A stretch of DNA of 64,000 nt from Caldilineaceae bacterium (GCA_019637685.1 JAHBVF010000012.1:62001-126000), one strand, 5' to 3'. Shown: positions 12,501 through 20,578, counted from the first letter of the stretch. The notes: a model not told the origin generated them from the letters alone. Numbers and translations: made by a program.

Positions 12501-13058
12501 GTGAAGGGGGTCCTGGCGCAGCAGACGGCGGGCATAGGCAATGGCCGCGGGATAGTCCCGGTCGCTTTCGGCCAGCAGAGTTAGCTCGGCCAGGGCCTGG
12601 GCATAGGCGTTGCGCAGCCGTTCCCGCTCGGGCAGAATCCACTCGTCGTAGCAGTCGGGGAGCAGGTCGCCGGTGTACTGTTCCACCGCGGCGGCCAGGG
12701 CTGCCCGGCGCTGGGGTTCCTGGGCTGATGCAAGATGCTCGTCGAAAGTCAGCATATCCACACCGACGGGTGTGTGGGGACGCCACGTCACCGCGGTGGA
12801 CGTGATTTCCAGCAGTTGGTTGCAGTCGGGCAGGGCACGGCGCAGGAGCAGGAGCAGGCGGCGCAGATTGGTGCGAGCCTGGCTGTCTGTGCTCTCCGGC
12901 CAGAGCGCGAACGCGATCTGCTGGCGGGAGGCGGCGCGGCTGGGCTGGAGCAGAATATAGGCGACCAGGGCCTGCAGGCGACCGGAGAGGTCGGCCATCG
13001 CGGTGCCGTCTCTGTTGATTTGAAAGCCGCCGAGCAGACGGATTTCCATCGATGGCAT
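9501..13058 (-). CDS. BTAD-type transcriptional activator with AAA ATPase and TPR domains
   Basis: 1185 residues. An OmpR/SARP-like winged helix (1-100, MEIRLLGGFQINRDG) is followed by a BTAD domain (100-243; DLLPDCYDEWILPERERL, RELGVEPGPETQ). Next is a STAND/AAA ATPase with Walker A GEAGMGKS near 286 and Walker B LLVLDDLHWAD, then about 450 residues of TPR-like helices. This architecture matches signal-sensing activators in which the ATPase/TPR part gates DNA binding. Shine-Dalgarno GGGAG lies 8 bases before the ATG at 13058, and a good promoter lies upstream. Residues about 506-536 are an in-frame insertion of G-rich dispersed repeat, absent from the paralogue at 15720-19112. It is divergent from the 13585 cassette, a plausible target. 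Confidence 0.88.
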   Translation of the reverse strand: MPSMEIRLLGGFQINRDGTAMADLSGRLQALVAYILLQPSRAASRQQIAFALWPESTDSQARTNLRRLLLLLRRALPDCNQLLEITSTAVTWRPHTPVGVDMLTFDEHLASAQEPQRRAALAAAVEQYTGDLLPDCYDEWILPERERLRNAYAQALAELTLLAESDRDYPAAIAYARRLLRQDPLHEASYRRLMRLLALTGDRAGSLQTYHTCATLLRRELGVEPGPETQQLYTQLLQQEGATAAQPQAVDFVATDRLVGRLAEWQTIQQQWRQAGSGRASWVLITGEAGMGKSRLAEEMLAWAERQAIPAAHARAYASSSGVSYGPLVDLLRGDALAAGWKRLDDHWLIELSRLLPEIQTSHPHLPPPPPLAEEWQKRRLFDALAQALTGDGRPHLLVLDDLHWADAESLEFLAFLLRQPAPARLLLVGTARSEEMLDNPTLQTVIREAEAQSQLAQLPLVPLTAEETAQLAAQTGGTALDEEAVAALLADSGGNPLFVEEIVRLGDWRPGTGNWGLGTDAPVSPPNPQSPIPGPLPPKIHAVIEGRLSRLSSAAREIAAQAAVLGRSFTYPVLAAACPLDEAALVDGLDELWRRRIIREVGVGGDGYDFSHDRIRDVAYGGISVARRRLLHRRAGEALLNTHAGKLGPVQGQLGHHFAAAGEDLAAIEHYRQAAVVALDRYAHAEAAGYLSAAMALAEREGDAAVYPLLAERERINRAARRMPEWVADLGQLTQTVERLDDGSREATRRRAGLKLAQHYHESWTGDSGLALELVQEAVSYARTSGDGALQAEALMRAGHELWGYGRFSEAQALLEEAQNTALAVNLPTIAAQSLERQAALQMFNGGSPVHIRAILEESLRFYRETGDAVGEVNILNKMGYLAIAQGIGDYTETLEFYRLGLARGDQIGNHTATIMIRRNLVMIYTCLGKYRHTQEYIQQVQDAALALQDEPNRGILLNYVGFWLLQQGRLAEAKTTQLDALFALGKQQQHLWIVKAITALGWIAFHEGNWREAQARATEAIAESEAFNEDRQIAHACTLRGWARLKLGQVDAAIPDFQRSAEILLRLEMENRAQEPLAGLAQAALQSGDLPAAHAQARPIARHLLSHPLDRTTDTFLALHTVHAILCAAGDPLADDVRGLAQAHLAYRADNIDPAYRDAFWAMPGHAPFQNHKPSIPALPVYA
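11447..11545. repeat. G-rich palindromic repeat inserted in frame in the BTAD regulator
   Basis: Repeated ggggactgggga-type units form an imperfect inverted repeat around about 11485. In the protein they encode RPGTGNWGLGT and PPNPQSPIPG between the ATPase and the conserved PLPPKI.AVI segment. The paralogue at 15720-19112 has an unrelated linker there, so the insertion sits in a tolerant loop. Confidence 0.75.
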
Positions 13059-13105
13059 TCCGATACTCCCATCTATTCATTCATCACACGCGTTTGGGTG
13101 CTTGC

Positions 13106-13134
13106 ATTCTAGCAAGAAATGGAGCGGACTTCAA
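13106..13134 (-). promoter_or_regulatory. Sigma70-like promoter of the 13058 BTAD regulator
   Basis: Read on the minus strand: -35 TTGAAG (13134-13129), a 17-base spacer, -10 TAGAAT (13111-13106), about 50 bases before the start codon. The remainder of the 13059-13584 intergenic stretch, apart from the heptamer array at 13373-13401, shows no gene. Confidence 0.6.
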
Positions 13135-13372
13135 CCCAAAGTTTATGGAATGATAGGTGAGGATCAGAGACGGGATAGGAATGGGTCAGTGCCTGGCCTC
13201 TTGCCCGCCAAATCAATTCGACGTCTGATTGGGGAAACCCGTTGTTGTGGATTATGAAAATTGTAATGATTTCTTGATCTTCAAAAACGGGTTGAGGTGT
13301 GCGGCAGATGTTGCCTCTTCGAGTGCGCTGAAACGCACTTTCGATAGCAGACGACGGTTTCGACCGATGCTT

Positions 13373-13401
13373 GAAACGGTATTGAAACGCCTGTGCAACG
13401 G
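13373..13401 (+). promoter_or_regulatory. Three heptamers at 11-bp spacing, candidate BTAD/SARP binding site
   Basis: GAAACGG at 13373, GAAACGC at 13384 and GCAACGG at 13395 are each exactly 11 bp apart. Direct heptamers at one-helical-turn spacing are the known operator form of SARP-type regulators. Similar arrays occur at 20287 and 36172. The array lies 184 bp before the 13585 gene, between it and the divergent BTAD regulator. No consensus -10 is evident just downstream. Confidence 0.6.
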
Positions 13402-13584
13402 TCTGTCTGCCAGGCTGGGGACACCGCTTTCAGAAGTGCAGAGGATCGATGCGCGAGGTGTGACGTGTGCTGCGTGAGGCGTGCCGCGTGAAACGTGAGA
13501 TCGCTCGAATTATTTCACGCAGCAGTTCATTCGACACAACCACCGCTCAAATCTGCCTGCACCCTATCATCCCAGGAGCCACCG

Positions 13585-13773
13585 ATGGAAAACGATCCCC
13601 GCGCCCCACCTTCCCACTTTTTCACCCTGCGCCTGTGGCCAGAGGAAGCAGACGGCGACGAACCGATCTGGCGGGGCCGCATGCAGCACACCGCCAGCGG
13701 CGAGGTCCGCTATTTCCAGGGCTGGGAGGCGCTGGTGGAGATGTTGCTGGTTTTGATGGAGAAGAAGGATTAA
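13585..13773 (+). CDS. Small HFFTLRLW-family protein of unknown function
   Basis: 62 residues; ATG at 13585 preceded by AGGAG at good spacing. The sequence is SHFFTLRLWPEE ... WRGRMQHTASGEVRYFQGWEALVEMLLVLM. A close paralogue is at 20359-20556 and a diverged one at 59925-60155. The shared pattern is a beta-strand FFTLRLW, a W-x-G/S-R/L turn, a TASGEVRYFQG strand and a final hydrophobic helix. It has no signal peptide, so it is probably cytoplasmic. In all three loci it lies immediately upstream of a large secreted protein gene (here 25 bp). I do not recognise a named family; a chaperone, regulator or sensor role would be speculation. Confidence 0.75.
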   Translation: MENDPRAPPSHFFTLRLWPEEADGDEPIWRGRMQHTASGEVRYFQGWEALVEMLLVLMEKKD

Positions 13774-13798
13774 CCCATTCAAGAAGGAGAAAAATCGT

Positions 13799-14911
13799 AT
13801 GTACCGACGAATATCGATGGCAATCGCAGGTGTGTTGCTCATTATTCTGCTGGCAGCCAGTGCTGTCATCGGGAAAGGGAATGTCCAACAGGCGGACCCA
13901 ACCCCCACCCCGATGGCCGAGGAGGAGGGCGAGAGCGAAATGCAGGAAGCGATGTTGGAAGAAGAGGAGGACGTACAACTGGTGACGGCCAAAGTCAGCG
14001 CAGATCTGGTACGTCCGGGCCGGGTGCTGATGTCGGCCCGGGGCAACCACTGGATTTACGACTCTGTGCCGCCGCTGAACGGTCCAAACGAGGAAGTTAA
14101 TCCCCTGGACGGGCTGCTGGCCGCGCTGGGTGCGTGTGGGATGTATATCTACGAAGCCGTGGGCCGGGAGCAGCACATCCCCGTCAACCACCTGTCGTCC
14201 ACTGTCACCGGTGAACTGGACGGCCGCGGCGTGGCTGGCGCGGCGGTCAGTCCCCGGCTGCGCGCCTTCCACGTGCGGATGGTTGTGGAAGGACCGAACG
14301 CGGAGCAGGCGGCGATGATGGCCGACGAATTCAGCCGCCGCTGCCCCATCTACACCACCCTGGCCCCCTCTGCCCCCATCCACGTGACGAATGTGGTGAT
14401 GGGCGTGGCCCAGGAAGCCATCAGCACCGAAGCGGACCCCATCGTGGATTATGACGAGATGGATGAGTTGGAGCCGGAGTTGGGTAAACCCTCGGCCAGC
14501 GGTGTGATGTTTGGCTTTGGCCGCAGTGTGATGAGCGCGCGGGGCAACCACTGGATTTTCGATTCCGTACCGCCCATCCACGGACCGAACGAGGAAGTCA
14601 ATCCTTTGGACGCCTTTGCAGGCGCGCTGCCCGCCTGCGGCATTATGGTCTATGAAGCCGCGGCCAAGGAAAACGACATTGCCCTCCACAGTATACGTGC
14701 CGATGTGGAAGCCGATCTGGACCCCCGGGGCGTGGCCGGAGCGGACGTGAACCCCCGCATCCGGGCCTTCCGGGTGACGATGCACGTGGATGGCCCCACC
14801 GCGGAAGAAGCAGAGATGCTGGCTGACGAATTCAGCCGCCGCTGCCCCATCTACACCACTTTCGAGCGTTCCGCGCCGATTGAGGTGGTCAATGAGGTGG
14901 CGCAGGAATAA
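13799..14911 (+). CDS. Exported protein with two tandem OsmC-like domains
   Basis: 370 residues. N-terminal signal/anchor MYRRISMAIAGVLLIILLAA is followed by an acidic linker (EEEGESEM ... EEEED). Two OsmC-like domains follow, about residues 68-200 and 240-368. Each has the two Cys positions of the OsmC/Ohr fold: GACGMYIYEA and RRCPIYTT in the first, PACGIMVYEA and RRCPIYTT in the second. OsmC/Ohr proteins are thiol peroxidases reducing organic hydroperoxides and are usually single-domain and cytoplasmic; export and tandem arrangement are unusual. Each domain is preceded by an SARGNHWI-DSVPP motif. Shine-Dalgarno AAGGAG. It probably forms an operon with the 13585 gene and the DUF1059/DUF4242 genes. 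Confidence 0.8.
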   Translation: MYRRISMAIAGVLLIILLAASAVIGKGNVQQADPTPTPMAEEEGESEMQEAMLEEEEDVQLVTAKVSADLVRPGRVLMSARGNHWIYDSVPPLNGPNEEVNPLDGLLAALGACGMYIYEAVGREQHIPVNHLSSTVTGELDGRGVAGAAVSPRLRAFHVRMVVEGPNAEQAAMMADEFSRRCPIYTTLAPSAPIHVTNVVMGVAQEAISTEADPIVDYDEMDELEPELGKPSASGVMFGFGRSVMSARGNHWIFDSVPPIHGPNEEVNPLDAFAGALPACGIMVYEAAAKENDIALHSIRADVEADLDPRGVAGADVNPRIRAFRVTMHVDGPTAEEAEMLADEFSRRCPIYTTFERSAPIEVVNEVAQE

Positions 14912-14920
14912 CCGGTGCAA

Positions 14921-14952
14921 GACCTGCCAGGTTTTCTTAAACCTGGCAGGTC
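14921..14952. terminator. Hairpin of the GACCTGCCAGG family
   Basis: 14-bp arms GACCTGCCAGGTTT and complement around TCTT, just after the OsmC-protein stop. Related copies are at 15447, 21825, 22480 (degenerate) and 46562. It may be a transcript end or processing signal; no long U-tract follows, so read-through into DUF1059 is likely. Confidence 0.65.
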
Positions 14953-14982
14953 TATCCATCCAATTCCAAAGGAGAAGCAACG

Positions 14983-15153
14983 ATGAAGACGCTCAAATGC
15001 AGTGATGTCGGTTTTGAATGTGCTGCGGTTGTGACCGCGGAAACCGTCGAAGAAGTGCTGGAACAGGCCGCGGCCCACGCCAGAGATGTCCACGGGGTGT
15101 TGGTGATGCCGGAGATGGCGGAAGAGATTGCCAAAAAGATTCAGGAAGGATAG
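14983..15153 (+). CDS. DUF1059 small protein
   Basis: 56 residues, MKTLKCSDVGFECAAVV ... MPEMAEEIAKKIQEG, with the two Cys (KC and FEC), the acidic EEVLEQAAAHA helix and the HGV motif typical of DUF1059, a family of small presumed metal-binding proteins of unknown role. Shine-Dalgarno AAAGGAG precedes the ATG at 14983. It follows a GACCTGCCAGG hairpin and precedes the DUF4242 gene by 9 bp. Further copies are at 21884 and 41989, with remnants at 15509 and 46752. Confidence 0.85.
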   Translation: MKTLKCSDVGFECAAVVTAETVEEVLEQAAAHARDVHGVLVMPEMAEEIAKKIQEG

Positions 15154-15162
15154 GAGAAACCC

Positions 15163-15438
15163 ATGCCCAAGTATGTCATCGAACGCGAAATTCCGAAGAT
15201 CGGCGCGTCTACCCCGGAGCAATTGCAGGGCGCGGCAGCCCAGTCGTGCAGTGTGCTGGAGGCGATGGGTCCCCACATCCAGTGGCTGCACAGCTATGTG
15301 GTGGCAGACAAGACCTACTGCGTCTACATCGCGCCCGACGCCGAAGCCATCCGCCGGCACGCGGCCCAGAGCGGCTTCCCCGCCAACCGCATTTCGGAGG
15401 TGCGGGCGATCATCGACCCGACGACGCGGGAGGGGTGA
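15163..15438 (+). CDS. DUF4242 (SCO4226-like) protein
   Basis: 91 residues: MPKYVIEREIPKIGASTPEQ ... WLHSYVVADKTYCVYIAPD ... GFPANRISEVRAIIDPTT. This is the DUF4242 ferredoxin-like fold; a Streptomyces member has been described as nickel-binding, but the general function is unknown. GGAG precedes the ATG. The copy at 22196-22471 differs at only three residues, pointing to recent duplication or conversion. It is co-directional with DUF1059 and probably the same operon. Confidence 0.85.
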   Translation: MPKYVIEREIPKIGASTPEQLQGAAAQSCSVLEAMGPHIQWLHSYVVADKTYCVYIAPDAEAIRRHAAQSGFPANRISEVRAIIDPTTREG

Positions 15439-15446
15439 GCAAGAGA

Positions 15447-15478
15447 GACTTGCCAGGTTTCGAAAAACCTGGCAGGTC
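15447..15478. terminator. Hairpin of the GACCTGCCAGG family
   Basis: Arms GACTTGCCAGGTTT and AAACCTGGCAGGTC with a CGAA loop; one G-T pair. It follows the DUF4242 stop and precedes the DUF1059 remnant with the same spacing seen at 14921/14983. Confidence 0.65.
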
Positions 15479-15508
15479 TATCCACCCGGTTCCCAAGAAG
15501 AAACGAAG

Positions 15509-15667
15509 GTGAAAACCCTCAAATGAAAGAATATCAGCTTTGACTGCGCTACGGTCGTGGCCGCGGAAACCGTCGAAGAAGAGTTGACCCACGCCCAGAA
15601 TATCCAGGGAGTGATGTTGGTAATACAGGGGTGATCGCGGATTTTGCCGAAAAAATCGGGGGCATAG
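15509..15667 (+). pseudogene. DUF1059 remnant
   Basis: A GTG replaces the start, and the sequence reads AAAACCCTCAAATGA where intact copies have AAATGC, giving a stop at the first Cys codon (15524-15526). Downstream similarity to DUF1059 persists (accgtcgaagaag; gccgaaaaaatc) with internal deletions and another stop. No product is expected. Confidence 0.75.
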
Positions 15668-15719
15668 AGCCTTCAATCGACGGTTGACGAATCACTTTCT
15701 TCCCATATATACTACGGCA

Positions 15720-18700
15720 ATGGCGACCTTACACGCACAGCTTCTCGGCGGATTTTTGCTCCACCTGGAGCACGCCCCCGTGCCCGGGCTGGAGCAGTCG
15801 CGCTATCAACGGCTGTTGGCCTATCTCTTCCTCCATCACCCCACACCCCTCAGCCGCCAGCACCTTGCCTTTCTTTTCTGGCCCGATTCGTCTGAGCGCC
15901 AGTCCCGCACCAATCTACGCAACCTGATCTATCGGCTGCACAAGAATTGGCCGGAGATGGCTCACTGGATAGATGCCAGCGGAGCGGACATTGAATGGCG
16001 GGCAGATGCCGAAATTGAGGTGGATGTAGCCCAATTTGCGGCTGCCCTGGCCGCGGCCAACGCCACAGCCGACCCCAGTGCCAAAGAGAGCCATTTGCGC
16101 CAGGCCACCGATTGTTACCGCGGCGATCTCCTGCCCGACATCTACGATGACTGGGCGCTCGGTGAACGGGAGCGGCTGCGCACTCTCTACGTCCAGGCGC
16201 TGGAACAGCTCAGCCAATTGTTGGAAGACGATCAGCGCTATACCGAGGCCATCGACTTCTCTCAGCGTTTGCTTCGCCACGAACCACTGCAAGAAAGTGC
16301 CTATCGCCATCTGATGCGGCTGTATGCCCTGGCCGGTGATCGGGCCGCTGCCCTGCGTGTCTATCATACTTGTGTCACTACATTCCAACGGGAATTGAGT
16401 GTCGAGCCTTCCACCCAAACCAGCAAGGCGTACGAACGGCTGCTCAATTTGACGGATAGCCCTCGAACCGAATCGCTTGCCGCCCAACAGCTTCCATTTG
16501 TGGGCCGTCGCAAGGAATGGCAACAGATTCTCCGCGCCTGGCAGCGGGTGCGACAGGGCAAGAGCCATCTTTTGTTGATCAACGGCGAGGCCGGTATCGG
16601 CAAAACCCGCCTGGCCGAAGAATTGATGAACCGGGTGCGTCGCCAGGGCTTTGCCGCGGCCAGTGCCCGTTCCTATGCAGCAGAAGGCACACTGGCCTAT
16701 GCGCCCGTGACCGAATGGCTGCGCAGCCCGCCTCTGCAAAGGGCACTAGGCCAGGTGGACGATATTTGGCTGGTGGAAGTTGCCCGGTTGCTGCCCGAAA
16801 TCCTGCCACAGCGCCCACACCTGCCTTCCCCCGGCCCTCTGCAGGAAAGCTGGCAGCAGCAGCGTTTTTTTGAAGGATTAGCCCGGCTCTTTGCCGCCGC
16901 CGCCCACCCTCTCCTACTTCTTTTGGATGACCTGCAATGGACGGACGAGGAGAGCCTGAAATGGCTGCACTTTCTGCTGCGTTCGAGCCTGCCTCTGCGC
17001 GTGCTGGTGGTTGCAACCCTGCGCCTGGGCGAATTGGACAACGAACCTCCCCTGTCTGCTCTGTTGCAGCCCCTGCGCGCGGCCGGGCGGCTGGCGCAGA
17101 TTGATTTGGGTCCTCTCACCGCAGACGAAACAACCCATCTGGCCGGGCAGATGGCCGGCAGTGCTCTTTCCACCCATGCACAGGCCCGGCTCTTTCAGGA
17201 AAGCGAAGGCAATCCTCTCTTTCTGGTGGAAACGTTGCGCGCGGGGAAGGGCGGCTGGCTTGCGGAGGAGGAAGCAGACGACCTGCCGCCTTTGGTTGAT
17301 CGTCCTGCACCCTCGGTCCCGTTACCACCCAAAATTGACGCTGTAATCTCCGCCCGGCTCGCCCAACTTTCTGCCCCGGCCCGCCAATTGGCAGGGCTGG
17401 CCGCCGTCATTGGCCGCCAGTTCACTTTTGCCCTTCTGCGCGCGGCCAGCGAACTGGATGACGACGCGCTGGTGCAGGCGTTGGACGAATTGTGGCGGCG
17501 GCGGATTGTGCGCGAGCAGGGCGAAGATGCCTATGACTTCAGCCACGGACACATCCGCGCCGTGGCCTACCGCGAACTCAGCCAGGCCCGACTGCGTCTG
17601 CTGCACAAACGGGTAGCTGGCGCACTGGAACGGCTCGCTGCAGACCGTTTAGACGAGACAGCGGCGCGTCTGGCTGCCCACTGGGAAGGCGCGGGCGACA
17701 GAGCACGCGCTGTCCACTATTATTTACAGGCCGGCGAGCAGGCGCTGGTGGCCTATTTGCCGCGACAGGCTCAACGCTATTTTGCGCATACCCTGTGCCT
17801 GGCCGAGGGCCATAGCACCAAAGCCGATGCCTATTTTGGCCGGGGTCGGGCGCTCTTTGCTCTCGAAAAATTTGAGCCAGCCATCCACGCCTTTCAACAG
17901 GCACTGGACCTGATGGACCCGACAGACCCACGTCGGGGCAAAGTGCTGTACGCCATCGCCGATGTCTATTCTTCGGCCCTGTATGACCTGGCGGCAGCCG
18001 AGCCTTTTATTCGTCAGGCCAGGGCCGCGGCCGAAAGCGCGCAGGATTGGGAAACTGTCTGTCAATCTCTCTCGCTGCTAGGGCAGCTTCATAGCAGCCA
18101 GGGCAATCTGGCGGAAGAGATGCGCCTGATCCAGCAGGCCCAAGCCATTGCCCGGCGCACCCACAACCGTTGGCGGGAAGGACGCACGCTGGCTGATTTG
18201 GCCTTTTTGCTGGGGCAGCAGAGCGGTTTTCGAGAGGCAGAAAGCACCGCGCGCCAGGCTCTTGCCCTCTTGCAGGAGACAGACGACAAAGCCGGTATCG
18301 CCTTTGCCTGGAATTTGCTGGGGCGGGCGCTGGGCGGGCGGGGCGATTACAGCGCGGCCTTCGCCGCCTTCTCCCAAAGCGAGACGGTCGCCGCTGCCAT
18401 CGAACTGCGCTCATTGCTGGCACAGGTGCCCAATATGCGCGCCTGGCTGCACCAGCAGTTGTGTGACTATGCCAGCGCACAGGTATTGGATCGGGAAGGG
18501 GTGGCGTTGGCCCAGGGCTGGGGCAAACTCACCGCGGAGATCAGCGCCCGGCTCAATCTCTGCCTCGACCGCTGCTATCTGGGCGAACCAGTACAAGCGC
18601 TGGTCGATCTGGAGCAGTTGGAACCAAAACTGGGCGAAAAGCAGTATGGCTATCACGCCTGGCGCTGGCGGCTGCGGTTGCTCCACGCCAAAGGCTTGTG

Positions 18701-19112
18701 CTGTCTGAAACTGGGGCGAATGGACGAAGCGCGTGATCTGGCCGAGGCAGGGCTGGCTCTGGCCCAATCCACCGGCGCGCAAAAGTATACCGCGCTGAAC
18801 CAGGCGTTGGCGGGGGAAGCATTGGCCGGTCTGGGAATGTGGGCAGAAGCGGCTGCCAATTGGCAAGCAGCCCTGGCACTGGCCGATCGGATCGAATACC
18901 AGCCCTTGCGCTGGCAGGGGCGTTATGAGCTGGCGCAGATGTATCGGCAGCGGGATGAAGCCGATCGGGCGGATATTTTGTTGGCCGAGGCGGCTGAGAT
19001 TGTGCGCGCGATTGGCGAGCGTCTGGACGACGAAGCCTTGCGCCAGACATTCTTGGCCGCGCCGCCAGTAGTGTCCGTTCTCGCAGAGGGTGCGCGCGTT
19101 CAGCCCCGATAG
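15720..19112 (+). CDS. BTAD-type transcriptional activator with AAA ATPase and TPR domains
   Basis: 1130 residues from the ATG at 15720; a TTG at 15684 is possible but lies before the conserved start (ATLHAQLLGGFLLHLEHAPV). Winged helix about 1-95, BTAD about 97-245 (DLLPDIYDDWALGERERLR; RELSVEPSTQT). ATPase with Walker A GEAGIGKTRLAEEL near 285 and Walker B LLLLLDDLQWTDEES. The conserved PLPPKIDAVISARL segment is followed by TPR repeats to the end. It is a paralogue of 9501-13058 but lacks the repeat insertion. It follows the OsmC/DUF1059/DUF4242 cassette on the same strand, so it may be a local regulator. No clear Shine-Dalgarno is seen. Confidence 0.87.
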   Translation: MATLHAQLLGGFLLHLEHAPVPGLEQSRYQRLLAYLFLHHPTPLSRQHLAFLFWPDSSERQSRTNLRNLIYRLHKNWPEMAHWIDASGADIEWRADAEIEVDVAQFAAALAAANATADPSAKESHLRQATDCYRGDLLPDIYDDWALGERERLRTLYVQALEQLSQLLEDDQRYTEAIDFSQRLLRHEPLQESAYRHLMRLYALAGDRAAALRVYHTCVTTFQRELSVEPSTQTSKAYERLLNLTDSPRTESLAAQQLPFVGRRKEWQQILRAWQRVRQGKSHLLLINGEAGIGKTRLAEELMNRVRRQGFAAASARSYAAEGTLAYAPVTEWLRSPPLQRALGQVDDIWLVEVARLLPEILPQRPHLPSPGPLQESWQQQRFFEGLARLFAAAAHPLLLLLDDLQWTDEESLKWLHFLLRSSLPLRVLVVATLRLGELDNEPPLSALLQPLRAAGRLAQIDLGPLTADETTHLAGQMAGSALSTHAQARLFQESEGNPLFLVETLRAGKGGWLAEEEADDLPPLVDRPAPSVPLPPKIDAVISARLAQLSAPARQLAGLAAVIGRQFTFALLRAASELDDDALVQALDELWRRRIVREQGEDAYDFSHGHIRAVAYRELSQARLRLLHKRVAGALERLAADRLDETAARLAAHWEGAGDRARAVHYYLQAGEQALVAYLPRQAQRYFAHTLCLAEGHSTKADAYFGRGRALFALEKFEPAIHAFQQALDLMDPTDPRRGKVLYAIADVYSSALYDLAAAEPFIRQARAAAESAQDWETVCQSLSLLGQLHSSQGNLAEEMRLIQQAQAIARRTHNRWREGRTLADLAFLLGQQSGFREAESTARQALALLQETDDKAGIAFAWNLLGRALGGRGDYSAAFAAFSQSETVAAAIELRSLLAQVPNMRAWLHQQLCDYASAQVLDREGVALAQGWGKLTAEISARLNLCLDRCYLGEPVQALVDLEQLEPKLGEKQYGYHAWRWRLRLLHAKGLCCLKLGRMDEARDLAEAGLALAQSTGAQKYTALNQALAGEALAGLGMWAEAAANWQAALALADRIEYQPLRWQGRYELAQMYRQRDEADRADILLAEAAEIVRAIGERLDDEALRQTFLAAPPVVSVLAEGARVQPR

Positions 19113-19202
19113 CACAATTCTGAAACGCCTGGGGCGCAATTGTGGGGCACAATTGTATAGACGTTGGCGGCGTACACAACCCCAATCGTACAGGGGATGA
19201 AA

Positions 19203-20207
19203 ATGGATGGGACAGTGCGGAGTCGATTGTTACGGGAAATCGAGGTGGGCGGTGCAGCCTATGTGCGCAACGTGACGGCGGCGGAAACGGCTGTCCTGCA
19301 GGGGCAGTTCAATGTGGCGAAAATTCTGCGGGCCGCGGGCCACACCCAGCGGGTGCTGGCAATGAATGCGGCACGGCTGCTTCAGCCGTCGGTGGATGGA
19401 TCCCAACTTTTCCATACGATTCTGGATGAACTTGACTTGGCTGTTGATGGCATTTCTCAGGCGGATAGCGAAGGCGATGAAGCGGCAATTCGCCTCTTTT
19501 TTGAACGGCGCGAGCAGGTGAGCACTCGCCTGCTCGATATTTTGCAGCGCGGGCTGGCCAGCCTCACCAGCAATCCGGATGTGCTGGAAAAAGATGTGTC
19601 CATTTTTCTATCTGGCTGCTATAGCTGCGGCTATCTGACCGAAGGGGAGCGGCTCGGGCAATGCTCTCTATGCGGCGCGCCAGCGGCAGAGTTGGCCCAT
19701 TTTGGCCCGTACTACAACGACACCCCCGAACACCTGGGCCGACTACTGCCTGCCGAGATTGTGGACGCGCTGGTCGCCGCGCCCGACGACTTGGCTGCCG
19801 CGGTCGAGGGTGTGGGCGATGCCGTGCTGGATCGCAAGCCGACGCCGGAGGAGTGGTCGGTCCGGGTGCTAATGGCCCATCTAATTGAGACAGACCGGCT
19901 CTTTTTGGACCTGACGCCGGGCGTTCTGGCGAACTCGACTGTTAATCCGCTTGTCTTTCGGGAGGCGCCCTGGAAAGCCCACGAGGGCAAAGGCTATGAA
20001 AGTTGGTCTGCGCAACAATTGGTCGAGGAATTTCGTGGGACGCGGCGCCAAGTGCTGGACCTGATCCGTGACCTGACCCCCGAACTTTGGTCCCGCTACG
20101 GCAGCCGACCTGGACGTATTACATCTGTTTTGGACCTGGGCCGCTGGGTTGCGAACCACGACGTCGGCCACATTGCACAGGTCCGCCGCCAGTGTGAAGC
20201 GGGGTAA
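19203..20207 (+). CDS. DinB-like protein with rubredoxin-like zinc ribbon
   Basis: 334 residues from the ATG at 19203 (AGGGG 6 bases upstream; ATG at 19197 is an alternative). The N-terminal 130 residues are helical (FNVAKILRAAGHTQRVLAMNA) and may be a ferritin-like or DinB-like bundle. A four-Cys knuckle follows: CYSCGYLTEGERLGQC-SLC at about 138-156, the pattern of rubrerythrin-type rubredoxin-like ribbons. The C-terminus (about 195-334) is a DinB-type bundle: WSVRVLMAHLIETDRLF ... WVANHDVGHIAQVRRQ. DinB enzymes are metal-dependent, often thiol transferases. This combination looks unusual. Transcription ends at a good terminator at 20245. Confidence 0.72.
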   Translation: MDGTVRSRLLREIEVGGAAYVRNVTAAETAVLQGQFNVAKILRAAGHTQRVLAMNAARLLQPSVDGSQLFHTILDELDLAVDGISQADSEGDEAAIRLFFERREQVSTRLLDILQRGLASLTSNPDVLEKDVSIFLSGCYSCGYLTEGERLGQCSLCGAPAAELAHFGPYYNDTPEHLGRLLPAEIVDALVAAPDDLAAAVEGVGDAVLDRKPTPEEWSVRVLMAHLIETDRLFLDLTPGVLANSTVNPLVFREAPWKAHEGKGYESWSAQQLVEEFRGTRRQVLDLIRDLTPELWSRYGSRPGRITSVLDLGRWVANHDVGHIAQVRRQCEAG

Positions 20208-20244
20208 GCTGACAGCCATCGAACAATCGAATGCGAATCCATCA

Positions 20245-20282
20245 AGAAGTCCGACTTTTGCCAAAAGTCGGACTTCTTTTTT
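20245..20282 (+). terminator. Rho-independent terminator; 33-bp palindromic repeat, copy 2 of 3
   Basis: Arms AGAAGTCCGACTTTT and complement around GCC, followed by six T residues. Relative to copies at 1443 and 45311 one base pair in the stem changed on both sides (T-A to C-G), so the stem is preserved. It ends the DinB-like gene. Confidence 0.85.
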
Positions 20283-20286
20283 GCGT

Positions 20287-20304
20287 GAAACGCTTAGGAA
20301 ACGC
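20287..20304 (+). promoter_or_regulatory. Paired heptamers at 11-bp spacing, candidate BTAD/SARP binding site
   Basis: GAAACGC at 20287 and 20298, exactly 11 bp apart; a weaker third unit (GTTGCGC) follows at 20307. A CTGTTGTCAT string at 20318 recurs after the 36172 array (36206). It lies 55 bp before the 20359 gene. Confidence 0.55.
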
Positions 20305-20358
20305 TCGTTGCGCCAGACTGTTGTCATCGTTTTCACAACCCAAACCGAGGAGGTGCCA

Positions 20359-20556
20359 ATGTCTGAACAATCCCGCTCCCCCCCCACTCACTTTTTCACC
20401 CTGCGCCTGTGGCAGGAGGAAGATGCGGACGACGAACCGGTCTGGCGGGGGCGTGTGCAGTATACCGCCAGCGGCGAGGTCCGCTATTTTCAGGGCTGGG
20501 AGGTGCTGGTAGAGATACTGTTGCTCCTGGTGGATGACGAAGAAGCGAATATCTAA
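20359..20556 (+). CDS. Small HFFTLRLW-family protein, second copy
   Basis: 65 residues; ATG at 20359 after a GAGGAGG Shine-Dalgarno. THFFTLRLWQEEDADDEP ... VRYFQGWEVLVEILLLLVDD is highly similar to 13585-13773. It begins the second cassette, 22 bp before the OsmC-YdhR gene. Probably cytoplasmic; function unknown. Confidence 0.75.
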   Translation: MSEQSRSPPTHFFTLRLWQEEDADDEPVWRGRVQYTASGEVRYFQGWEVLVEILLLLVDDEEANI

Positions 20557-20578
20557 GTTCTGTGAGGAGAAAATTCAA

